Notes under the pieces: model-generated
Seen by the model: the letters and a program-made list of their open reading frames with translations, nothing else
Database searches by the model: none
What the model was told of the DNA's origin: nothing
Source: Bacillus thuringiensis
GTDB lineage: Bacteria; Bacillota; Bacilli; Bacillales; Bacillaceae_G
DNA: 64,000 nucleotides
Direction: 5' to 3'
NCBI RefSeq assembly: GCF_014932895.1
Contig: NZ_JACYOF010000005.1
Span: 124,001 to 188,000 of the forward strand
Part shown: one piece after another, positions 9,204-17,134 of the stretch
Layout: each line of letters opens with the position of its first letter
Numbering within the stretch: position 1 is the stretch's first letter
Made by a program: the position numbers and the translations under genes

Positions 9204-9506
9204 TTAAAAGCGCGATTCTTTTAATATCGCTTGTACATATGGATCATGTAATATTTGTTCTATGATTGGTAACATGTTTTGTTCAAATGGAATGTCGATA
9301 GGAAATGGCTTTTGGGATCCTGGTTTTATTCCATATTGTACAATTTTGTAATGGGTATTTCCTTCAGAGTTGAGCACAATTAATTTATAGCGATTGTCAT
9401 CGTTTGTGAGTGAAAAGTCAATGGAAGTAGCGTCATATGTTACTTCATCTTTGTATATGTACGGTTTTGGGGTACCAATCCAGTCTACTTTTGCTTGTGT
9501 ATTCAT
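9204..9506 (-). CDS. hypothetical protein, about 100 residues
   Basis: A 100-residue soluble protein rich in beta-strand-forming residues (Tyr, Val, Ile), with no recognised motif. Of two in-frame ATGs, 9512 is only 2 bp from AAGGAGG while 9506 (MNTQAK) has an 8-bp spacing, so 9506 is used. Single gene between two terminators, convergent with the TcaA-like gene. I do not recognise a family with confidence. Confidence 0.7.
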   Translation of the reverse strand: MNTQAKVDWIGTPKPYIYKDEVTYDATSIDFSLTNDDNRYKLIVLNSEGNTHYKIVQYGIKPGSQKPFPIDIPFEQNMLPIIEQILHDPYVQAILKESRF

Positions 9507-9527
9507 CGGCATAGCCTCCTTATAGCT

Positions 9528-9572
9528 ATTATAAAAAAATAAAAGCCAGCTCTCAACAAAGAGAACTGGCTT
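9528..9572 (-). terminator. terminator of the SH3b-3D gene
   Basis: On the minus strand AAGCCAGTTCTC and GAGAGCTGGCTT form the stem, followed by TTATTTTTTTATA. Confidence 0.85.
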
Positions 9573-9591
9573 GTCATTTAGCAGTCATTGG

Positions 9592-10470
9592 TTATTTTAA
9601 AATTTTCACTTTAACAGATTTACGTCCCCATTTGTTAGCAGCTGCATCAGAGCCAACTAAAACGTCGATACGGTTACCTTTAATTGCACCGCCAGTATCT
9701 CCAGCGATCGCTTCTCCGTAACCTTCTACCCATACTTTAGAGCCTAATGGGATTACTTTCGGGTCAACAGCGATCATTTTCATATTTGGGTTCGCTGTTA
9801 GGTCATGACCCATTGCAGTTAATACTCGGCCACCATACGTGCCGCCATTTTCGCTCGGGTGAGCTGTATATGCTGTAGCTACAACTGTTAACTCACGACC
9901 ATTAGAAGGTTCGTTAGTTTCAGCAGCTTTCACAGCAGGCTTAGCAGCTGGTTTTACTTGTGCTGCAGGCGTTTGAGCCTTAGCTGGTGCTTCAGCTTTA
10001 GCAGGAGCAGCTGTTTCTTGTTTCTCAATTACAGGCGCTGTACCTGTTAAGAAAGGAACGTGAACATAAGCTGTTTTTCCGTTATATTCAAATTGTAACC
10101 ACTCATTTTGTACTTGGTTCGTTGTTTCGATCATATCGTCTTTCTTTAGCGTTCCAAGAATTTCTGAGTTTGTGTTCGCTTCAGCACGTACGTTTAATAC
10201 GTTAGCTGTTACGTAGTAGATGCTTTTTGTAAACTCTGCACTTACGAATGATTCTTTACCATCTAAATTGACTTTTGACCATCCGTTTTCTGTATTTAGA
10301 ACATCTATTTTATTACCGTTTAGTAATTTACCGACAACTTTTGATTCAGTAGTAGGGTTTTCGCGTACGTTTAGTACGTCTGTTGTTACAACAGTTTCTG
10401 CATTAGCAGATGATGTGAAAATCCCAAGACCAAAAACTGCTGCTGTTGCTATACCAATTAATTTTTTCAT
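9592..10470 (-). CDS. secreted SH3b-SH3b-3D cell-wall protein
   Basis: 292 residues from the ATG at 10470 (MKKLIGIATAAV, GGAGG with 6-bp spacing); an open extension to 10545 has no ribosome site. Signal peptide with AxA cleavage near residue 24. Two bacterial SH3 domains (VLNVRENPTTESKVVGKL; VLNVRAEANTNSEILG) span about 25-145, an Ala/Pro/Lys linker about 148-190, and the C-terminal 3D domain (named for three Asp) includes TAYTAHPSENGG, GDTGGAIKGNRIDV. 3D proteins are related to lytic transglycosylase folds (YocH, resuscitation-factor-like). It is probably an exported muralytic enzyme. A WalR-like box lies upstream, matching the known control of yocH by WalR. Confidence 0.9.
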   Translation of the reverse strand: MKKLIGIATAAVFGLGIFTSSANAETVVTTDVLNVRENPTTESKVVGKLLNGNKIDVLNTENGWSKVNLDGKESFVSAEFTKSIYYVTANVLNVRAEANTNSEILGTLKKDDMIETTNQVQNEWLQFEYNGKTAYVHVPFLTGTAPVIEKQETAAPAKAEAPAKAQTPAAQVKPAAKPAVKAAETNEPSNGRELTVVATAYTAHPSENGGTYGGRVLTAMGHDLTANPNMKMIAVDPKVIPLGSKVWVEGYGEAIAGDTGGAIKGNRIDVLVGSDAAANKWGRKSVKVKILK

Positions 10471-10690
10471 GATAGCCTCCATTGCGTTTGTTTTCGTGTC
10501 CTCATTATAGCAACAGATTTTTTCGGATTTGGGGAAAACACACAATTACAAACCATTCGTAATAAGTCGTTAATATCCTGTAATATAACAAAAAATATAG
10601 GAAAGCGTTTTTCATTCTATATGATTAGTAGGTTTCTACTTATATTCAAAATATTTAATACAACATATTTTTTTCGGCGTAAATAAAAAT

Positions 10691-10708
10691 GTTACAAAGG
10701 TGTTACAT
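10691..10708. promoter_or_regulatory. WalR-like box (TGTTAC-N5-TGTTAC)
   Basis: TGTTACAAAGGTGTTACA fits the WalR consensus TGTWAH-N5-TGTWAH on both strands. It lies about 220 bp upstream of the SH3b-3D start, within the 664-bp gap to the BCCT gene, which otherwise holds only a doubtful ORF. Confidence 0.55.
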
Positions 10709-10870
10709 AATGTTTACTAAACGATTACATTCCTTGAGTATTTTACCGTTTTATGGGTAATATAGTTATATAAATATAAACATTTTGTTTGTGAAGCTAT
10801 AAACACGCGCTATATACTAGCAAAAAAACCGCATAATTGTTACAAAAAGAAAGGGTTGCAAGGAAGGAGT

Positions 10871-11086
10871 TTACCCTTTTTTACGTATGTAACACATCCT
10901 TTTTGGGGAAAATACATCCCCATCCGCATTTTTCTCGCACAATTTGACAGCAGTATTTCTATCTCGTAGCTCTTGCAGAGTGAAAAGGTTATACGGAAGG
11001 TAAGGCTGTCTCATAAGAATTCTAGTTTGTGAAGGTGAAAGTAAGAAAATCATTGCAATATTATAGTTTTCTATCCGATTTAACAT
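10871..11086 (-). CDS. doubtful 71-residue ORF
   Basis: An open frame of 71 codons between the SH3b-3D and BCCT genes. It reads MLNRIENYNIAMIF at the start and ends KRMCYIRKKG; an internal ATG would give 47 residues. No ribosome site precedes either ATG. In its favour, AAAGGG at the stop and CCCTTTCTTTTT 18 nt later could form a terminator for this strand. No family recognised. It may be a gene remnant or chance. Confidence 0.25.
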   Translation of the reverse strand: MLNRIENYNIAMIFLLSPSQTRILMRQPYLPYNLFTLQELRDRNTAVKLCEKNADGDVFSPKRMCYIRKKG

Positions 11087-11134
11087 ATCGGAATTTATGT
11101 TATTTATAAAGTGAAACCTACGAAGGGGGATTTG

Positions 11135-12649
11135 ATGAGGAAACTAACAAAAACATTTATCGTTTCATTAACAATATGTATTGCATTTACAATTTGGGGG
11201 ACTATTCCCGAATCTATTATTGGAAAAGGTAGTCTAGGAAATGTAACAACTGCAATTCAAACTGCATTAGTTAGCAAGTTTGGATGGTTTTATATTATTT
11301 CTGTTTCTATCATTTTAGGTGTGGCCATCTTTTTAATTGTTTCGAAATACGGTTCTATTCGTTTAGGTAAAGATGATGATGAACCTGATTATAGTTATAT
11401 GACATGGTTTGCTATGTTATTTAGTGCTGGCATGGGTATCGGTCTGGTTTTCTGGGGCGTTGCGGAACCATTAAACCATTTATACGCACCTCCGTTTGGA
11501 GATGGTGCAACTGAGGAAAGTGCACGCCTTGCATTGCGTTTTTCATTTTTCCACTGGGGATTACATCCTTGGGGACTATATGCGTTTGTAGCTTTATGTA
11601 TTGCGTATTTTACCTTTAGAAAAGGAAAAGCAAGTACAATTAGTGCGACAGTAGGTCCGTTATTTAAGGGTGGGGACCATGGGCGTGTTGCTCATTTATT
11701 TGATGTGTTAGCTGTTTTCGCGACTGTTTTTGGTGTTGCGACGTCATTGGGTCTTGGTGCGAAACAAATTGCAGGTGGTGTTAGTTATTTAACATCTATC
11801 CCGAATTCATTAACGACACAGTTAATTATTATTGCAATCGTAACAGTTCTTTTCATGTTATCTGCACAAACAGGTCTTGATAAAGGAATTAAATATTTAA
11901 GTAATGCGAACATTATTTTGGCATTTGCACTTATGATTATTGTATTATTTGCAGGTCCAACAAACTTTATTATGAATTACTTTACTTCAACAATTGGTTC
12001 TTATATTCAGGAATTGCCAAGTATGAGTTTCCGATTAAGTCCATTAGATGAAGGCGGAAATCAATGGATTCAGTCATGGACAATCTTCTATTGGGCATGG
12101 TGGATTGCATGGTCACCGTTTGTAGGTACATTTATTGCTCGTGTTTCACGAGGGCGTACGATTCGTGAGTTTGTTATTGGTGTGTTACTCGTACCGACCG
12201 TAATTGGTGCACTTTGGTTCTCTGTTTTCGGTGGAACTGGTATTCATATGGAGCTGTTTGGTGATGCACACCTCTTTGAAAAAGTAAAAGAGATGGGAAC
12301 AGAAGTAGGATTATTTGCTATGTTTGATCAGATGGGGAGTTTTGGACCAATTTTATCAGTTTTAGGTATTCTACTTATTGCAACATTCTTTATTACATCA
12401 GCAGATTCTGCGACATTCGTTCTAGGAATGTTAACAACACACGGTAGTTTAAATCCACCAAATCGTATTAAGTTAGTTTGGGGTCTTGTGTTAGCTGCAT
12501 TAGCTTCTATCCTATTATATGTTGGTGGATTGGAGGCACTGCAAACGGCAGCGATTATTGCAGCATTCCCGTTTGTATTTGTTATTTTCTTTATGATGGC
12601 AGCATTATTTAAAGAGTTACAAAAAGAGGGACGTATGAAGCATCATTAA
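11135..12649 (+). CDS. BCCT-family glycine betaine/choline/carnitine transporter
   Basis: 504 residues from the ATG at 11135 (AAGGGGGA, 5-bp spacing); the open frame continues to a GTG at 11111 without a ribosome site. Twelve hydrophobic segments and the BCCT signature (WAWWIAWSPFVGTFIARVSR near residue 325), plus GMGIGLVFWGVAEP near residue 100, which includes the family's Gly-rich unwound helix. These carriers import quaternary ammonium osmolytes with Na+. The length equals that of OpuD-type transporters; the exact substrate cannot be read from sequence. Monocistronic with its own terminator. Confidence 0.92.
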   Translation: MRKLTKTFIVSLTICIAFTIWGTIPESIIGKGSLGNVTTAIQTALVSKFGWFYIISVSIILGVAIFLIVSKYGSIRLGKDDDEPDYSYMTWFAMLFSAGMGIGLVFWGVAEPLNHLYAPPFGDGATEESARLALRFSFFHWGLHPWGLYAFVALCIAYFTFRKGKASTISATVGPLFKGGDHGRVAHLFDVLAVFATVFGVATSLGLGAKQIAGGVSYLTSIPNSLTTQLIIIAIVTVLFMLSAQTGLDKGIKYLSNANIILAFALMIIVLFAGPTNFIMNYFTSTIGSYIQELPSMSFRLSPLDEGGNQWIQSWTIFYWAWWIAWSPFVGTFIARVSRGRTIREFVIGVLLVPTVIGALWFSVFGGTGIHMELFGDAHLFEKVKEMGTEVGLFAMFDQMGSFGPILSVLGILLIATFFITSADSATFVLGMLTTHGSLNPPNRIKLVWGLVLAALASILLYVGGLEALQTAAIIAAFPFVFVIFFMMAALFKELQKEGRMKHH

Positions 12650-12659
12650 TAATAGAAGG

Positions 12660-12691
12660 AAAAGAGCTGATTTCATATCAGCTCTTTTTTA
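12660..12691 (+). terminator. terminator of the BCCT gene
   Basis: AAAGAGCTGAT pairs with ATCAGCTCTTTTTT. Confidence 0.9.
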
Positions 12692-12845
12692 TATAGAAGG
12701 GATTTGAAATGCAAATAAGGGAAATAAAATATATGATTATATAAGTAGTATGCCTTTTATACAAAGAAAAAACGGCGGATTTCGACAATGTTTGATATAT
12801 TACAAATTTTATTCATATTTTTGACAAAAAATTGTCGGAAATGTG

Positions 12846-12874
12846 TTGTCACTTTTGTTTATATGTGCTATATT
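12846..12874 (+). promoter_or_regulatory. sigma-A promoter for the small ORF at 12934
   Basis: TTGTCA (12846-12851) and TATATT (12869-12874) are separated by 17 bp, one mismatch each from consensus. An imperfect inverted repeat (ATTTCGACAAT / ATTGTCGGAAAT, about 12778-12842) lies just upstream and could be an operator. Confidence 0.5.
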
Positions 12875-12933
12875 ATTTCCTGTAAGCGATTTCAAATAGT
12901 TTTAAAGCGTATTCAAGGGGGACATCTAGAATA

Positions 12934-13068
12934 ATGAAACGTTACGAAAGAAAGTGGAAGCATATTTGTTTGAAACGTGTGGCACATCGTAGTGTCCAAG
13001 AAAGCACGGAACCTAAGACTGAAACGCGCAAAGAGCAGCAAGAGAAGCAATTGGTTCTACAAAAATAG
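12934..13068 (+). CDS. small basic protein, 44 residues
   Basis: ATG at 12934 preceded by AAGGGGGAC (about 11-bp spacing) and a sigma-A-like promoter; ends with TAG at 13068. The product (MKRYERKWKHICLKRV at the start) is strongly charged, with a Glu/Lys/Gln-rich second half, and no hydrophobic segment. About 110 bp later comes a strong terminator, so the transcription unit looks complete. A second tiny frame (GTG at 13121, 19 codons, starting MKLLSAKGYC) lies between it and the terminator. No family recognised. Confidence 0.45.
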   Translation: MKRYERKWKHICLKRVAHRSVQESTEPKTETRKEQQEKQLVLQK

Positions 13069-13180
13069 CAATCACTTTTTCGTATATAAATGAAGGTCGA
13101 TCGTTCGTTGGGGGATGGACGTGAAATTACTTTCAGCTAAGGGGTATTGTCTGATATATAATTTATACGGCAATAAATAA

Positions 13181-13217
13181 GCACAGAGCTTACGGCGCTC
13201 TGTGCTTATTTTTTATT
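13181..13217 (+). terminator. bidirectional terminator
   Basis: GCACAGAGC (13181-13189) pairs with GCTCTGTGC (13197-13205), followed by TTATTTTTTATT. It serves the small-ORF unit and probably the convergent GGDEF/GT2 operon. Confidence 0.85.
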
Positions 13218-13259
13218 CTACAACATAATAATTAGCGGGAGATGAACTCCTATTAATTA

Positions 13260-14561
13260 TTATTTATCTTTTTTAAATCGAACTGTTTTGTCCCAGCCAA
13301 TGACTTGTTTTTTGCTCTTTGCACGTAAATAAAGGATGAGGCTGCGAATAAATAAATACGTAAAGAGTTGTGCATATGTAAAGTACATAATGACACTAAT
13401 GAAAATATTAGTCGGTGTAAAGGTTCGTTCAACACTTTGGGCACTAAATAATTGTGAAACGTACGTAATATACGAAACGTACCACATAAATAGTAGCGGA
13501 ATACTATATTGAATCTGAAATATCCCAAGTACCCCGATTACAAACCAAACGTTTGAAATGATTAGAAATAGCCAAAATACGACATACACTAAAACTTGCT
13601 GCAAGGAATGGACGAGAAGTTTTCCTTTAAAGAAACTTAATGATGAAAACATTTTTTCTAAAATGTACAAATTCCCTTGGAGCCAGCGTGTACGTTGTTT
13701 AATAAGAATTTTTAAATGCTCTGGTTCTTGCTCCCATGTAATCGATTCTGGAACAATTGGTAAGAGATATCCTTTTTGTGTAATTCGTAATGTTAATTCA
13801 GCATCTTCTGCAATTGCATAAGGATCATAGCCGCCAAGCTCTTCTAATGCGGAGCGACGAAGAAGCATGTTCGTTCCCGTCAGTGAGCCTGTTTGGAATA
13901 ATAACCAGCGTCCCGATTGCATAAGGAGCTGAAAGATTTGGAACTCTAGTGAAATCATTCGTGTAAGCCAGTTTCTTTTTTCATTGACTGTACGAACGTG
14001 TCCAACAGCCCCAACAGCATCTTCAATTGTTTCAGCGTGTTCTACAAGCATTTGTAATGCCTGTGGTTCAGGCTGGTTATCTGCATCGTAAACACAGAAG
14101 TACTCACCATCCGAAATACTAAGACCATAGTTTAATACACGTGATTTTCCTTTTGGTTCACCAGGAGGAACACGAATGTGACGAATATGCGCATAAGCTT
14201 TGTCAAAATCATCCCCGATTTCAGGTGTTTCATCTTGAGAATTATCGTTTAATAAATAAACGGTTAGTTTGCCTGGGTATTCAATCTTCGCCATCGCTTC
14301 TAAAGTATCTTTAATAACAACCCCTTCATTATGGGCAGGTATTAAAATGTCGACGCTTGGATAATATTCTAGCGTACGATCTTTTCGTTTACTATTTCGG
14401 TGAATTAAGCCTGCAAGTGTTAAGAGAGAATAGTAAACGAGTAAGCCAGAGAATAGAAAGGCTGTAAAAATAAGTACATATTTAATTGAAAATATGATGC
14501 TGATCCAAAAAACGAGTACGCAAAACAGAAGGAATAAAAGAAGTATAACGAGTGTCATCAT
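13260..14561 (-). CDS. membrane glycosyltransferase family 2 (polysaccharide synthase-like)
   Basis: 433 residues. Two N-terminal membrane helices (about 3-45), a cytoplasmic GT-A catalytic domain with D,D,D,QxxRW elements (NDNSQD near 108, YDADN near 157, AEDAEL near 252, QRTRWLQG near 290), then three or more C-terminal membrane helices. This is the design of cellulose/poly-GlcNAc/hyaluronan synthases. The start overlaps the stop of the degenerate-GGDEF gene (ATGA). B. subtilis ydaK-ydaM has the same pairing, where a degenerate GGDEF protein controls an exopolysaccharide synthase; the same role here is inferred. The polymer is unknown. Confidence 0.88.
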   Translation of the reverse strand: MMTLVILLLFLLFCVLVFWISIIFSIKYVLIFTAFLFSGLLVYYSLLTLAGLIHRNSKRKDRTLEYYPSVDILIPAHNEGVVIKDTLEAMAKIEYPGKLTVYLLNDNSQDETPEIGDDFDKAYAHIRHIRVPPGEPKGKSRVLNYGLSISDGEYFCVYDADNQPEPQALQMLVEHAETIEDAVGAVGHVRTVNEKRNWLTRMISLEFQIFQLLMQSGRWLLFQTGSLTGTNMLLRRSALEELGGYDPYAIAEDAELTLRITQKGYLLPIVPESITWEQEPEHLKILIKQRTRWLQGNLYILEKMFSSLSFFKGKLLVHSLQQVLVYVVFWLFLIISNVWFVIGVLGIFQIQYSIPLLFMWYVSYITYVSQLFSAQSVERTFTPTNIFISVIMYFTYAQLFTYLFIRSLILYLRAKSKKQVIGWDKTVRFKKDK

Positions 14562-15313
14562 AATAATGTCTTTCCTTTGTTTCCGATTTGCTCTCGTGAA
14601 ATTTTTATATCTTGAATTGCCTCAGCGGCAAGCCATTGCTCCATTTTTGGCTTTAGGCGGTTCATTACAATGTTAGCACCGGCTTCATTTGTGTTTTGTA
14701 ATAAAATAACTAGCGTATTGTTATCGTATTTAGCAGCAAGGTCAAATTCGTTTCTTACTGTTTCAACTAATAATGAAGCTACACGGTCCATAACGCTTTC
14801 CTTCGTATATTTACTAAAAGAAGTGAAATCAAAGTAAATAATAACGCCTGTTTCATTACGACGATTCATCGCCGTTACTAATAACGCTTGGCGTCTTTCA
14901 AATTCTTGTCTTGTTAATAATTTTGATTCTCCAATGTATTGTTCTAACGTTCTCACACGCTCAATTAACTCTTTGTTTTCATGAATCACTTTTTTTAATA
15001 AGTCAGTTGAGATGTATACAATGAAGAAGTTTGCTGCCATCAGGAAGTGGGTGATAATATATTCCAATTGCTCTGTTGTACTCCATAAGTGAAGCCAGGC
15101 TTCATAAAATAAGTAGAATACGGAAATGATGGTTCCGAGTATGAAGAAAACAAATGCTGTTTTATCAGCTAAGAGCAGGAATAGTACATTTACAATTACA
15201 TATATAATCGTGAAAGTGAGCGCATGCTCATATTTCGTTACATGTACAGTAGTAAAATAAAATACAATTTGTAAAATCCAAATAGATAGGATTTTATAGA
15301 ACTTATCTTTCAC
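14558..15313 (-). CDS. membrane protein with degenerate GGDEF domain (YdaK-like)
   Basis: 251 residues from a GTG with AAGGAGG at 8-bp spacing. Four hydrophobic segments within about 8-110, a short coiled coil (about 110-130), then a GGDEF-fold domain. At the signature position the sequence is KYDNNTLVILL (about 196-206) instead of RYGGDEFVIL, so all active-site residues are lost and diguanylate cyclase activity is not expected. YdaK of B. subtilis is a comparable catalytically dead c-di-GMP receptor. It is translationally coupled to the downstream glycosyltransferase and probably is its regulator or sensor subunit. Confidence 0.85.
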   Translation of the reverse strand: MKDKFYKILSIWILQIVFYFTTVHVTKYEHALTFTIIYVIVNVLFLLLADKTAFVFFILGTIISVFYLFYEAWLHLWSTTEQLEYIITHFLMAANFFIVYISTDLLKKVIHENKELIERVRTLEQYIGESKLLTRQEFERRQALLVTAMNRRNETGVIIYFDFTSFSKYTKESVMDRVASLLVETVRNEFDLAAKYDNNTLVILLQNTNEAGANIVMNRLKPKMEQWLAAEAIQDIKISREQIGNKGKTLL

Positions 15314-15514
15314 AAAACTTTCCTCCTTAAAGGTAATTCATGTAAGGACACTTGTAGTATGCACAATTATTAAGAATTAGACTATAAATTCTTTTAGTTA
15401 GAACAACAAGTATGATTCCTCTACTGCAAGAAAAAATAAATAGACGTACAAATTATTGTATCATATTGTCTATACATCCAGATATAATGAAAATATAAAT
15501 TATATGTATATGAT

Positions 15515-15545
15515 ATAAAAAGCCCTCCTCTTTAAAAGAGGAGGA
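15515..15545 (-). terminator. terminator of nupC
   Basis: CCTCCTCTTT (15524-15533) pairs with AAAGAGGAGG (15535-15544); on the minus strand GCTTTTTATATC follows. Confidence 0.88.
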
Positions 15546-15556
15546 CTTACATGAAA

Positions 15557-16768
15557 TTATAGGAACATCATACCTGCAACTGCTGCATTTAAGAAGTTTG
15601 CTAATGTACCAGCGATAACTGCTTTAATCCCTAATTGTGCAATTTGTTTACGACGAGTAGGAGCTAGCGTTCCTGTTACACCTAATTGAATTGCAATAGA
15701 AGAGAAGTTTGCGAATCCACAGATTGCGAATGTTAAAATCATATTTGTTTTTGCAGAGAACTCTGCCATATGTGGCCCTAAGTTTGCATATGCAACGAAT
15801 TCGTTGATTGCAAGTTTTTGACCGATAAAGCTTGCTGCTTGTACAGCTTCACCTGGAGAAACCCCGATTAAGATTGCAAATGGTGATAGTAAGTAACCGA
15901 AGATTAAATCAAGGCTAAGTTTAATATCGAACCAAGAACCAACCCATCCTAATAGACCATTTAATAGAGCGATTAATGCGATGAAAGCCATTAACATTGC
16001 TGCTACGTTAATAACAAGTTGCATACCTTCAGATGCGCCGCGTGCAGCTGCATCGATAACGTTTGCGTCTTCACGTTCTGTAGAAAGTTCAACGTTATTA
16101 TCTACTTTTTCTGTCTCTGGCATAATTAATTTTGCAATTAATAAACTTGATGGAGATGCCATAATTGCTGCTGCTAATAAGTGTTCTAACGGAATTCCCA
16201 TCGCTGCATAGCCGACAAGAACTGATCCGGCAACAGCTGTCATACCGCTTACCATAATAGTGAAGAATTCACTATTTGTTAAACGTGCTAAGTAAGGTTT
16301 GATTAAGATTGGAGCTTCAGTTTGTCCTAAAAATACAGTTGTTACCGAGTTTAAGCTTTCTGCTTTAGAAGTTCCAAGAAGTTTACTTAATGCACCACCA
16401 ACAATACTAACAAATTTCTGCATAATACCGAAATAATATAAGATTGCAACTAATGAACTAATAAATACAATTGGAAGTAGTGCTTGAATAACGAAGATAA
16501 ATCCCCAAGGTCCTTTTGCGTTGACTAAATCCCCAGCAACGAACTTAATTCCCTCGTAAGAAAAATTAATTAATCCTTGAACACCGTCAGCAGCGTATTT
16601 TAAACCTGCTTTTCCAGCATCCCATCGTAATACGATAAATGAAAATGACATTTGTAATGCTAGCGCAATTAAAACTGTGCGCCAATTAATAGCTTTGCGG
16701 TTGGAAGATAGTAAGAAAGCAATTGCTAATACTCCAATCACGCCGCCAATTCCCCATAAAAGATTCAT
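15557..16768 (-). CDS. nupC: NupC-family concentrative nucleoside transporter
   Basis: 403 residues with about ten membrane segments. CNT-family hallmarks include GQTEAPILIKPYL near residue 150, the helical-hairpin segments, and the C-terminal ICGFANFSSIAIQLG (near 350), which matches the family's nucleoside-binding region. It imports pyrimidine and/or purine nucleosides with H+ or Na+. Single gene with its own terminator. An imperfect inverted repeat in the leader (GTATA-N11-TATAC, 16802-16822) may be an operator. Confidence 0.92.
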   Translation of the reverse strand: MNLLWGIGGVIGVLAIAFLLSSNRKAINWRTVLIALALQMSFSFIVLRWDAGKAGLKYAADGVQGLINFSYEGIKFVAGDLVNAKGPWGFIFVIQALLPIVFISSLVAILYYFGIMQKFVSIVGGALSKLLGTSKAESLNSVTTVFLGQTEAPILIKPYLARLTNSEFFTIMVSGMTAVAGSVLVGYAAMGIPLEHLLAAAIMASPSSLLIAKLIMPETEKVDNNVELSTEREDANVIDAAARGASEGMQLVINVAAMLMAFIALIALLNGLLGWVGSWFDIKLSLDLIFGYLLSPFAILIGVSPGEAVQAASFIGQKLAINEFVAYANLGPHMAEFSAKTNMILTFAICGFANFSSIAIQLGVTGTLAPTRRKQIAQLGIKAVIAGTLANFLNAAVAGMMFL

Positions 16769-17093
16769 GCAGTGTATGCTCCTTCCTCATAGTAAAAAAG
16801 TGTATAAACCAGTTGTCTATACTTTTGCGAATATAACATCCTATGTAACTTATCATAATGGACATCGGAGGTCAAACGTCTAACGAAAAGTTTAAATAAA
16901 AAGAAAATTCTTCAAAAAAACACATATAAAATGAATAGACATGAAATAGGTTATGTTTTTTATGTAAATATATACATTATGATAACGTTATGGATTATTT
17001 TTGTAGAATATAGTGTATGAAATGGAAGAAGGTATGCATTATTTTTCGTAGAGGGAGGGTAGGTAAAGGGGAATGATGTGTTGAATGCTTTAT
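16769..17093. other. intergenic region upstream of nupC
   Basis: AT-rich, no gene seen. It holds the inverted repeat at 16802-16822, close to the nupC start, and a 10-bp palindrome ATAACGTTAT (16982-16991) that only partly resembles a cre site. Confidence 0.6.
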
Positions 17094-17123
17094 AAAAAGC
17101 CTTCTAGTAAACTAGAAGGCTTT
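17094..17123 (-). terminator. terminator of the NlpC/P60 gene
   Basis: AAAGCCTTCTAGT pairs with ACTAGAAGGCTTT; TTTTTATAAAG follows on the minus strand. Confidence 0.88.
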
Positions 17124-17134
17124 GAAACTATTTA

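Noticed and set aside
16978-16992. TGATAACGTTATGG as a cre site for nupC
   Set aside because: The 3' half does not end in CA, and it is more than 200 bp from the start.
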